From positions 1 through 22,412 of the forward strand of contig CBDCYF010000002.1 of NCBI GenBank assembly GCA_965224065.1: a DNA stretch of 22,412 nucleotides, written 5' to 3'. The position numbers and the translations under genes are program-made. A model generated the notes under the pieces. That model was not told where the DNA came from. It searched no databases and saw only the letters and a program-made list of their open reading frames with translations. Source of the DNA: JAOTZA01 sp965224065 (GTDB lineage Bacteria > Acidobacteriota > Thermoanaerobaculia > Multivoradales > JAHEKO01). Shown one piece after another: positions 13,477 through 20,112 of the stretch (its first letter is position 1; every line of letters begins with the position of its first letter).

Positions 13477-15234
13477 CTACCGCAACATCCGTTCCCGGTA
13501 GTGCCGCACCGGCACCGGCCCCAACTCCATCATCCCGTCCATGAACTCGCGCAGAACGAAACCGTCGCCGCGCTCGCGGCGGACGTCTTCGTAGAGGTCC
13601 CACACCTGGCGATAGCCGAGGTAGTAGGAGGTCAGCTGGGGGGAGCTGGTGATGGCGCGCATCCACATGTTGGAGGCCAGTTGCTCGTCCTGCAGGGCCT
13701 CGTCGCGCACGAAAGCGAGGACCTCTTCGCTCGAGATGTCGGTGGTGTGGACGCGGATGTCGACGATTGTCCGGGCGATATTCTCGAGCTGCTTTTTCAG
13801 GTGGGCCAGTCGATCGAGCGGACCTCCCCAGCCTTCGTCCAGCATCAATCGCTCGACGAACGTTCCCCACCCCTCGACGTACACCCCGTCGGCGAACATC
13901 GCCCGGACCTTGCGCGGGTGCCGCGCCGCGTACTTGAGCTGCAGGTAGTGCCCGGGAACGATCTCGTGCGGCGCGATCATCACGTTGAAGTGGTGATTGA
14001 AGCCACGGAACAGGGTGTCCATCTGCTCCGGCGTCGCATCGCTCGGCGGCGTCGGCAAAAAGAGCAGGGTGTCGCCCTCCGGCGCGAACGGCCCCGCCGG
14101 ATAGACACCACCGACGCTCTGCCCGGTGAAGTAGTCGGGCGAGCGGTCGGTCACGACGGTGAACGGATCGGGAAGGGTGACGATCTCATGGCGGCGGGCG
14201 AAGCGCTCGGCCAGCTTGATGAGTCGCCGGTACTCGATCACCAGCTCCTCGGTCGAGGTGCAGCGGTCGGCCTCGACACGCTCGAAGAGGCGGCGGACGA
14301 GCTCCAGGTCGTCCTCGGGCGGCTCGCTCCAGCGGAAGATCGAGGACCATACGCTGCGACCGTAGTCGGCCACCTCGCGTCGTTTGGCCTCGAGATCGGC
14401 CTCGGCCGCCGCCAGCACTTCGGCCGGCGACCGGGGATCCCCGGTGCCCAGCAGAAAGCTCTCGGCGTACGCGTCGCCGAGCCTGGGCGAGCCGCTGGCG
14501 CGCTCTGCCAGCGTCGACAGGAATTCGTCCAGCGCGTCGAGCGCCGTGGCCGCCGTCTCGCCGGCCTCGCGCAGTTCCGCGGAGAGCCCGGGCTCGGCGG
14601 TCGCGTCGGCGAATCCGCCACGGTAGAAGCGCGCCGACGAGACGATCTGGCGCCGGGCGAGGCGGGTGATCTCCGGAGAGATGTCGGCCGGATCGCTCTG
14701 CGACAGAGCCTCCTCGGCCTGAGCCGCCAGGCGCGGCAGCAGGCGGGCGCGGGCCGCGGCATTGGCCAGACGCTCTGCTTCCGGCCGGTCGTCGCGGACC
14801 AACAGGAAGACGGTCGCGTTGCCGATGAACTCGGTCCACCAGAGCGGGTCGGTCTGCGGCCGGCGCAGGACGCGATGCTCGAAGATCTCGCGCCGGACCT
14901 GGCGCAGCACCAGCTCGGCGTCGAGCCGCACCTCGACGTCGACCTGCGGGTCGTCGAGCTGACGCGCCAGTCCGTTGACGATGCCCTCGTTGAAGCCGAC
15001 CCACAGCCGCCGGTCCTCCTCGCCGAGCGATTCGAGCCGGTCGTCGTAGTCGTGCAGGCCGGCCGCCGTCGCGCGTGTCGGGAAGGTCCGGAGGTAGCGG
15101 TCGAGATAGGTGGTGCGAGGCCGTGTCGTCGACTGGATCGGCTCGGGCTGTCCCTCCCCGGACGGCTGTGCCAGGGAGGCCCTGGCGAACCCGAGAGACA
15201 GGCCGACGAGTGCGGCGACCGCGATCACTCTCAC
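13477..15234 (-). CDS. DUF885-family exported metallopeptidase-like protein
   Basis: A 585-residue protein with the signal peptide MRVIAVAALVGLSLGFARAS-LA cut before QPSGEG. The DUF885 hallmarks are in the C-terminal part: MIAPHEIVPGHYLQ (H423, E424, H429), YVEGWGTFVERL with the likely third ligand E454, and SYYLGYRQVWDLYE. The N-terminal two thirds are helical and carry the usual TYLDRYLRTFPTRATAAGLHDYDDRL opening, split here as TYLDRYLRTFPT and RATAAGLHDYDDRL. DUF885 proteins resemble thermolysin-clan peptidases and are often annotated as putative lipoproteins or peptidases. The GTG at 15234 overlaps the stop of the small membrane protein (GTGA); another GTG lies two codons in. The substrate is unknown. 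Confidence 0.88.
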   Translation of the reverse strand: MRVIAVAALVGLSLGFARASLAQPSGEGQPEPIQSTTRPRTTYLDRYLRTFPTRATAAGLHDYDDRLESLGEEDRRLWVGFNEGIVNGLARQLDDPQVDVEVRLDAELVLRQVRREIFEHRVLRRPQTDPLWWTEFIGNATVFLLVRDDRPEAERLANAAARARLLPRLAAQAEEALSQSDPADISPEITRLARRQIVSSARFYRGGFADATAEPGLSAELREAGETAATALDALDEFLSTLAERASGSPRLGDAYAESFLLGTGDPRSPAEVLAAAEADLEAKRREVADYGRSVWSSIFRWSEPPEDDLELVRRLFERVEADRCTSTEELVIEYRRLIKLAERFARRHEIVTLPDPFTVVTDRSPDYFTGQSVGGVYPAGPFAPEGDTLLFLPTPPSDATPEQMDTLFRGFNHHFNVMIAPHEIVPGHYLQLKYAARHPRKVRAMFADGVYVEGWGTFVERLMLDEGWGGPLDRLAHLKKQLENIARTIVDIRVHTTDISSEEVLAFVRDEALQDEQLASNMWMRAITSSPQLTSYYLGYRQVWDLYEDVRRERGDGFVLREFMDGMMELGPVPVRHYRERMLR

Positions 15235-15455
15235 TCGGCGTCGCCTCCATCTCGAGACTCGTCCTGAGACCTGCTCGATGGGTCGAGCCCCTGGCGCTGC
15301 CGCGCGAGCCCCATGGCCATGTGGGCCGCGCCGCCCACGACGGCGACCAGGCCGAGCACACCGATGACCACCCACAGCCGCCAGCCCTCGGCCCACACCA
15401 GCCAGACGATGTAGCCGAGGCCGATCAGCACGGCCAGAAGCATCGAGAACCTCAT
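15231..15455 (-). CDS. Small two-TM membrane protein
   Basis: A 74-residue protein. MRFSMLLAVLIGLGYIVWLV (TM1, about 4-22) and WVVIGVLGLVAVVGGAAHMA (TM2, about 28-47) are followed by a hydrophilic tail (ARQRQGLDPSSRSQDESRD). The ATG at 15455 has GAGGG 7 nt upstream. The TGA overlaps the GTG of the DUF885 gene and the MscS gene ends 38 nt upstream, so it sits in the middle of the operon. No family is recognised; it may be an accessory subunit or simply a conserved small membrane protein. Confidence 0.7.
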   Translation of the reverse strand: MRFSMLLAVLIGLGYIVWLVWAEGWRLWVVIGVLGLVAVVGGAAHMAMGLARQRQGLDPSSRSQDESRDGGDAE

Positions 15456-15493
15456 CCTTCGACCCTCACTCGCCGCGTCTCACCCATCCGCCC

Positions 15494-16381
15494 TCACCTC
15501 GACTTCGACGCCTCCGGATCGTCGAGCAGCCCGTCACCGACCAGCGGTGGATCGAGCGTCTGCGGCGCGCCTTCGAGTGTCGCAACGTTGCGCACCACGC
15601 GCTGCGGGAAGGGAATCTCGATCCCGTGGTCGTCGAACGCCTGCTTTATCTCTCTCTGGATGGTGTTCTTCAGCTCGAGGTAGTTCTCGCGCAGCGCCCA
15701 GGGCGAGAACTGGATCTGCACCGCCGAGTCCCCGAAGCCCTGCACGATGAACACCGGCTTCGGCTCGTCGAGACATAGCGGGTTTCGATCCGCGATGTCG
15801 AACAGCACCTCCCGCACCCGGTCGACCTGCTCCTTGTAGGCGATGCCGATCACCAGGTCGGCGCGTCGAATGGGGAACCTGGTCAGGGTCCGAACCTCGG
15901 TCTTGATGACCGTCTCGTTGGGGATTCGCACGTAGAGATTGTCGAAGGTCCGCAACTTGACCGACAGCAGATCGATCGAGAGGACCTCGCCCGTCGTCCC
16001 ACTGATCTGGATAACGTCGCCGATGGCGAAGGGTTTTTCGGCGATCAGGAAGAGCCCGCTGATGAGGTTGGCGGCCGAGGTCTGTGAGGCGAACCCGAGG
16101 GCGACCGTCGCCACACCGGCGGCGCCCAGCAGCACGCCCAGATTGAACCCCAGCTCGTGGAGCGCCATGGTGACGAAGAGAGAGAGGATTCCGTAGTAGG
16201 TGAGGCGCCGGAGCAGAACGGACTGCTGCGGCTCCATGCGTTCCTCGGTGACCCTTCGAACCACGCCGGCCACCAGTCGCGCCAGCAGCAGGCCGACGCC
16301 GACCAGCACCAGGGCGCGCGCCATGGCCATCGCCTTGTCGACGGTCAGAGAGGACGTCAGATGATTCCAGAGCTCATCCAT
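15494..16381 (-). CDS. mscS: Small-conductance mechanosensitive channel (MscS family)
   Basis: A 295-residue inner-membrane channel that releases solutes on osmotic down-shock. TM1 is about 20-41 and TM2 about 62-77. TM3 and the pore run about 82-115, with GAAGVATVALGFASQTSAAN and LISGLFLIAEKPFAIGD, the standard MscS signature. The beta domain follows (VIQISGTTGEVLSIDLLSVK, then RTFDNLYVRIPNETVI), then an alpha/beta C-terminal domain ending IEIPFPQRVV. Length matches E. coli MscS (286). The ATG at 16381 has a perfect AGGAGG 6 nt upstream. The start overlaps the upstream gene by 8 nt, so the two are co-translated. The small membrane protein and the DUF885 gene follow. Confidence 0.95.
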   Translation of the reverse strand: MDELWNHLTSSLTVDKAMAMARALVLVGVGLLLARLVAGVVRRVTEERMEPQQSVLLRRLTYYGILSLFVTMALHELGFNLGVLLGAAGVATVALGFASQTSAANLISGLFLIAEKPFAIGDVIQISGTTGEVLSIDLLSVKLRTFDNLYVRIPNETVIKTEVRTLTRFPIRRADLVIGIAYKEQVDRVREVLFDIADRNPLCLDEPKPVFIVQGFGDSAVQIQFSPWALRENYLELKNTIQREIKQAFDDHGIEIPFPQRVVRNVATLEGAPQTLDPPLVGDGLLDDPEASKSR

Positions 16382-17198
16382 CGTCAGCCTCCTGTCCGAG
16401 TGTACGGAGCAACGAGCTGAAGGCCTGTACGAGGAGATTGGGCTCGGCGGCCCGTCGCGCCTCGCTGATCTGCTCGGCCCCAATGGCCTCCGGAGGCGTC
16501 CCTCTCGCGATGTCGAGCCGGGCGAGCCGGTCGTCCTCCGAACGAACCAGAGTGACACCCTCGGTCCAGAGGTGCCCCTCCTGCGACACGTAGAGGGACA
16601 GGTAGGGAATCGGCAGATTCATTCGCTCGACCCGCAACACGTCCTTTCCCTCGTTGGCGAACTCGACAGGCGTGACGCAACGATGGTGCACCTTGGGAAC
16701 GTCATCGAGACTGATGCGTGCGTGCGTCTTCAACGCGTACGCCACCTCACCCTCGGTCGTGGATGGCCCCACCCAGGTATCGGAGAGTCGCTTGACCGGC
16801 AGCTCACGAAGCGGGCGAGGCGGTGGTCCGACGGCGAAATCGACCCACAGCGGAGACGACACGTAGACCTTGGCGCGCTCGCCCGGGAGTACCCAGAGTG
16901 GCGTTCGAGGTAGCGCGACCACAGTTCTGTCCGCGACGCGTGGTCGCAGCGTCAGTTCCGCGGCATCCGGTCCCGCCGCGAACCGCTCGATGTGGTCTCC
17001 GAGCTCGGGCCTCTCGACCGATGGGCGCCGGAACCACGCCGACGACGGCTGCTCGTGGTACTCGCGATACTCGTAAGCCAGATGCCATTCGGTCGCCTCC
17101 CGGTAGACCTCGAAGTCGAGCGGGCCGAGCTCCCACTGCCACCCGTCCCCCACCTCCATGCGCAACGGTTCCCACCACCTCTCGATCGCTTCGGCCAT
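16374..17198 (-). CDS. Soluble protein of unknown function coupled to MscS (DUF432-like?)
   Basis: A 274-residue protein with no signal peptide or TM helix. It is rich in beta-strand patterns and aromatic residues: WWEPLRMEVGDGWQWELGPL at the start, LTLRPRVADRTVVALPRTPLW in the middle, WVDFAVGPPPRPLRELPVKR, LKTHARISLDDVPKVHHRCVT, and a C-terminal helix LLVQAFSSLLRTLGQ. It recalls DUF432, which I remember as a family of unknown function, but I cannot verify this. The ATG at 17198 has GAGGAG 7 nt upstream. It overlaps mscS by 8 nt, suggesting a cytoplasmic partner or modulator of the channel. The coding call is firm and the function is open. Confidence 0.75.
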   Translation of the reverse strand: MAEAIERWWEPLRMEVGDGWQWELGPLDFEVYREATEWHLAYEYREYHEQPSSAWFRRPSVERPELGDHIERFAAGPDAAELTLRPRVADRTVVALPRTPLWVLPGERAKVYVSSPLWVDFAVGPPPRPLRELPVKRLSDTWVGPSTTEGEVAYALKTHARISLDDVPKVHHRCVTPVEFANEGKDVLRVERMNLPIPYLSLYVSQEGHLWTEGVTLVRSEDDRLARLDIARGTPPEAIGAEQISEARRAAEPNLLVQAFSSLLRTLGQEADDG

Positions 17199-17254
17199 TC
17201 GCGTCTCCTCGCAGGAAGTGATTCTGACATCTCCCGAGTCCCCACGGGACCCTG

Positions 17255-17263
17255 TGCGACAAT
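17255..17263 (+). promoter_or_regulatory. Candidate extended -10 TGC-GACAAT before the cation exchanger
   Basis: TGCGACAAT ends 6 nt before the GTG at 17270, the same spacing as at 5617-5629, predicting a leaderless transcript. No Shine-Dalgarno is seen before the GTG. Confidence 0.45.
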
Positions 17264-17269
17264 CGCCTC

Positions 17270-18202
17270 GTGCTGACCGACCTGGTGTTCGTCGCCGCCG
17301 GCGTGGTGCTGCTCTTCTACGGTGGTGAGCATCTCGTCGCCGGCGCCGCGAATCTGGCCCGTTCGCTCGGTCTCAGCCGCATCGTCATCGGTCTGACGGT
17401 GGTGGCTTTCGGCACCTCGGCCCCGGAGCTCGCCGCTTCGATCATGGCCGCCGTCTTCCGCGACGCACCCGAGATCGCGCTGTCGAACGTCATCGGATCG
17501 AACATCGCCAATATCGGTCTGATCCTCGGCCTGGCGGCGATGCTCGCTCCGATGCGGTGCACCATGACCTTCCTCCAGCGCGAGGTCCCGGTGATGATCC
17601 TGATCAGCGGCGCGCTCTGGCTGGCCGTGGCGCTGGGCCTGCTGGGGCGGCCCACCGGGGCCGTCTTCGTCGTCCTGCTCGCCGCCTACCTCTGGATTCT
17701 CTTCCTGGTCGGCAAGGAGATCAACCTCGACGGTGTCGACGAGGCGAGCCCGCCGCCGCGGACCCTGTGGAGCGGGTTGCGCGTTGCGCTCGGCGTCGCC
17801 CTGCTGGTCATCGGAGCCCGAGTCCTCATCGACGGAGCCATCGGGCTGGCAGTGGTCTTCGGGATCAGTCAGCGGGTCATCGGCCTGACCATGGTCGCGG
17901 TGGGCACGAGCCTGCCCGAGCTGGCGACGGCACTCGTGGCCGCGATGCGGCGCGAGGGGGACATGATCCTCGGCAACCTCATCGGCTCGAACATCTTCAA
18001 CATCCTCTGCATTCTCGGCATCACCCTGCTGATCAAGCCCTTCGAGATCCCGTACGCCACGGTCAGGATCGACCTGTGGGTGATGATGGCCTTCGCCATC
18101 TCGATCCTTCCGCTGCTCTGGTTCCGCATGCGCATCGGCCGCAAGCGGGGCGCGACGCTCCTGGTCGCCTACGCGCTCTACATCGCACTCCTGTTCGTCT
18201 GA
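17270..18202 (+). CDS. Ca2+(Na+)/cation exchanger, YrbG/CaxA (CaCA) family
   Basis: A 310-residue inner-membrane antiporter with ten TM helices in two inverted halves. Both alpha-repeats are complete. The first is GLTVVAFGTSAPELAASI (41-58) with NVIGSNIANIGLILGLAA (73-90). The second is GLTMVAVGTSLPELATAL (205-222) with NLIGSNIFNILCILGI (236-251). The acidic residues in GTSAPE (E53) and GTSLPE (E217) bind the cation. The halves are joined by an acidic cytoplasmic loop (GKEINLDGVDEASPPPRTL). It is expected to exchange Ca2+ for Na+ or H+. The start is GTG 17270, just after a -10-like element. It is divergent from the DUF432-like/mscS operon and is followed 64 nt later by a thioredoxin-like gene with its own promoter. 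Confidence 0.95.
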   Translation: MLTDLVFVAAGVVLLFYGGEHLVAGAANLARSLGLSRIVIGLTVVAFGTSAPELAASIMAAVFRDAPEIALSNVIGSNIANIGLILGLAAMLAPMRCTMTFLQREVPVMILISGALWLAVALGLLGRPTGAVFVVLLAAYLWILFLVGKEINLDGVDEASPPPRTLWSGLRVALGVALLVIGARVLIDGAIGLAVVFGISQRVIGLTMVAVGTSLPELATALVAAMRREGDMILGNLIGSNIFNILCILGITLLIKPFEIPYATVRIDLWVMMAFAISILPLLWFRMRIGRKRGATLLVAYALYIALLFV

Positions 18203-18248
18203 GCCGCAGCGCGGAAGCCGGCGCGTCACACGCGACCCGGGGCGCAGT

Positions 18249-18257
18249 TGCTAGAAT
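18249..18257 (+). promoter_or_regulatory. Extended -10 TGC-TAGAAT before the thioredoxin-like gene
   Basis: TTGCTAGAATG contains a near-consensus TGn-TAnAAT extended -10 (TAGAAT 18252-18257). It ends 9 nt before the ATG at 18267, so the RNA would start within 0-3 nt of the start codon. The TCCTCC before ATG is not a ribosome binding site. This is the clearest example of the pattern. Confidence 0.55.
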
Positions 18258-18266
18258 GCGTCCTCC

Positions 18267-18722
18267 ATGCGTTGCGCTGTGATTCTCTGCCTGGCACTCT
18301 GTCTGTTCGCCCCCGCCGTTACCGAGGCCGGACGGTTCGCCCCGGTCTCCTGGTACGAAGGCGCCGACGGAATGGAGCGGGCCGTGGCCGAGGCCCGGCA
18401 GCACGAGAAGCCGCTGGTGGTCTACTTCCGCACCGACTGGTGCGGCTACTGCCGCCAGTTCGAGCGCGACCTGCTCTCCACCGAAGAGGTCTCTCTCTTC
18501 ATGGACAAGCTGGTCGCCGTGGTCATCAACCCGGAGGCCGGCAGGCGCGAGGCCAACCTGGCCGAGATGTACGGCGTCCGGGGCTTCCCGGCGATGTACC
18601 TCCATCCGGCAACTCTGGAGCGGCCGCAGCCGATCCAGCGCATGATGATCGGCGACGGACGACCGCGCCTGAAGACACCGGTCGAGTTCGTGCAGACGCT
18701 CTCCCGAGCGGCCCACCGCTGA
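18267..18722 (+). CDS. Periplasmic thioredoxin-like protein (CGYC)
   Basis: A 151-residue precursor with the signal peptide MRCAVILCLALCLFAPAVTEA and a thioredoxin-fold domain of the thioredoxin_7/DUF255-like type. KPLVVYFRTDWCGYCRQFE carries the C59-G-Y-C62 redox pair. Helix DLLSTEEVSLFMDKLVAVVI is next, then YGVRGFPAMYLHPA with the cis-Pro (FP) next to the active site. It should reduce or isomerise disulfides, or feed electrons to another envelope protein. Odd Cys residues in the signal (C3, C8, C12) are removed with it. It is convergent with the DapA-family gene; a weak hairpin lies between them. Confidence 0.88.
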   Translation: MRCAVILCLALCLFAPAVTEAGRFAPVSWYEGADGMERAVAEARQHEKPLVVYFRTDWCGYCRQFERDLLSTEEVSLFMDKLVAVVINPEAGRREANLAEMYGVRGFPAMYLHPATLERPQPIQRMMIGDGRPRLKTPVEFVQTLSRAAHR

Positions 18723-18724
18723 CC

Positions 18725-18742
18725 CCGGCCGAGAGCCGGTTT
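18725..18742 (+). terminator. Short hairpin between convergent genes
   Basis: CCGGC-CGAGA-GCCGG followed by TTT, 3 nt after the thioredoxin-like stop. A 5-bp stem and three T's make a weak intrinsic terminator at best. It abuts the stop of the minus-strand gene. Confidence 0.35.
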
Positions 18743-19641
18743 CAGCCGAGATCGGGTCGGCTCGCGATACCGGCGCGGATGATCTCGAGCACCCGCTCCC
18801 GCTCGCGGCCCTGGATCTCGAGCCGTGGCGCTCTCACGGCCTCGCGGCCGAGTCCGACCTCCTGGACGGCCAGCTTGATGTACTGCACCAGCTTGACGTC
18901 GGTGTCGAGGTGGAGCATTGGAGCGAACCAGCGGTAGATCGCCCGCGCCTCTTCGAGTTGCCCGGCGCGCGCCAGCTCCCAGATGCGCACCGTCTCGGCC
19001 GGGAAGGCGTTGACCAGGCCGGCGACCCAGCCCTCAGCGCCCATGAGAATCGCTTCGAGGGCGAGGTCGTCGACGCCGCAGAAGATGGCGTAGCGGTTGC
19101 CGACGACGTTGATGATGTCGGTGACGCGACGGACGTCGTCGGAGGACTCCTTGAGGGCCACGAGCGTCTCCTCGTCGGCGAGCTCCCCGAACATCTCCGG
19201 TGTGATGTCGACGCCGTAGGAGACCGGGTTGTTGTAGACCATGACCGGGAGGTTGGTGGCTCGCGCCACGGCGCGGAAATGGGCCAGTGTCTCGCGCGAG
19301 TCGGACTTGTAGACCATCGCCGGGAGGACCATCAGCCCGTCGAGACCGAGCTCGGCGGAGGCCTCGGCCATGCCGCACGCCTCGGCCGTGGTGTATTCGG
19401 CGACACAGGTCAGCACTGGCACCCGGTCGCCGCAGCTCGACTGGACACCTTCGAGCAGGGCCAGCTTCTCGGCCCGGTTGAGCGACGTGCCCTCGCCCAG
19501 GGTACCGAGCATCACGATGCCGTGACAGCCGGCGTCGATCAGCGCCTCACAATGGTCGACCGTGCCCTCGACATCGACGGACTGGTCGTCGTGGAACTGC
19601 GTGGTAACGGCGGGATACACACCTTGCCAGACGCTGGACAT
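18742..19641 (-). CDS. Dihydrodipicolinate synthase (DapA)/N-acetylneuraminate lyase-family enzyme
   Basis: A 299-residue TIM-barrel class I aldolase. The Schiff-base lysine is in LVALKESSDD (K164) and the catalytic tyrosine in LPVMVYNNPVSYG (Y136). The carboxylate-binding loop is GTLGEGTSL (46-54), where DapA has GTTGE; the second Thr is replaced by Leu. Pyruvate-dependent DapA proper usually keeps both Thr, so this may instead be a paralogue such as a keto-acid lyase or dehydratase/deaminase acting in amino-acid or sugar catabolism. ATG 19641 has GAGGAG 6 nt upstream. No lysine or hydroxyproline pathway gene is adjacent. The family is sure; the substrate is not. Confidence 0.92.
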   Translation of the reverse strand: MSSVWQGVYPAVTTQFHDDQSVDVEGTVDHCEALIDAGCHGIVMLGTLGEGTSLNRAEKLALLEGVQSSCGDRVPVLTCVAEYTTAEACGMAEASAELGLDGLMVLPAMVYKSDSRETLAHFRAVARATNLPVMVYNNPVSYGVDITPEMFGELADEETLVALKESSDDVRRVTDIINVVGNRYAIFCGVDDLALEAILMGAEGWVAGLVNAFPAETVRIWELARAGQLEEARAIYRWFAPMLHLDTDVKLVQYIKLAVQEVGLGREAVRAPRLEIQGRERERVLEIIRAGIASRPDLG

Positions 19642-19742
19642 ATGCTCTCCTCGGACGCTCTTCTGTCGGGTTCGGGGGTGGAGTGTATTGCGCTCGCGTC
19701 GAGATTACGAGCGGTGATGTAGTCTCGGTGGCGGTTCCCACG

Positions 19743-20108
19743 ATGAGATCCCGACGCATCCTGGCCTGCGGCGCGACGCTGTTGTTCGCGCTGCTGGCAT
19801 GCCGCGAGCCCACCAGCGTGACCGAGGGCACGGCGTCGTTCTACGCCGACACCTTTCACGGCAAGGCCACCGCGAACGGCGAGACGTACAACCAGAACGC
19901 CTACACAGCAGCACACCAGAGCCTTCCCTTCGACACGCGCGTTCGCGTCACGAACCTCGACAACGATCGCTCGGTGTGGGTTCGGATCAATGACCGCGGC
20001 CCCTTCGTCGGCGGGCGCATCATCGATCTGTCGCGAGCCGCGGCGCGAAAGCTCCGCATGATCGATACAGGGACCGCCCGGGTGCGGCTCGACATCTACG
20101 AGGAGTGA
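19743..20108 (+). CDS. RlpA-like septal-ring lipoprotein (DPBB domain)
   Basis: A 121-residue lipoprotein. The signal ends LLFALLAC with Cys20 as lipid attachment. The rest is a single double-psi beta-barrel: GTASFYADTFHGKATANGE, AYTAAHQSLPFDTRVRVTN, then RINDRGPFVGGRIIDLSRAA and the final TGTARVRLDIY strand. The residues used by RlpA lytic transglycosylases are present (H58 in AAHQSLP; D84 in NDRGPF; D95 in IIDLS). There is no SPOR domain, so it is the short form. Expected role: cleavage of denuded peptidoglycan strands. It lies 4 nt before the GGT-like gene, so the two probably form an envelope operon. The frame is open back to 19683; ATG 19743 gives the proper signal peptide. Confidence 0.9.
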   Translation: MRSRRILACGATLLFALLACREPTSVTEGTASFYADTFHGKATANGETYNQNAYTAAHQSLPFDTRVRVTNLDNDRSVWVRINDRGPFVGGRIIDLSRAAARKLRMIDTGTARVRLDIYEE

Positions 20109-20112
20109 AGCC

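Noticed and set aside
13453..15267. Long plus-strand open frame opposite the DUF885 gene
   Set aside because: It mirrors the real gene in a complementary frame. The minus-strand product has a signal peptide and the HEIVPGH/EGW motifs.
16952..18229. Long minus-strand open frame opposite the cation exchanger
   Set aside because: The His/Asp/Glu/Gln-rich product is the antisense image of a membrane protein, whereas the plus-strand frame carries both CaCA alpha-repeats.
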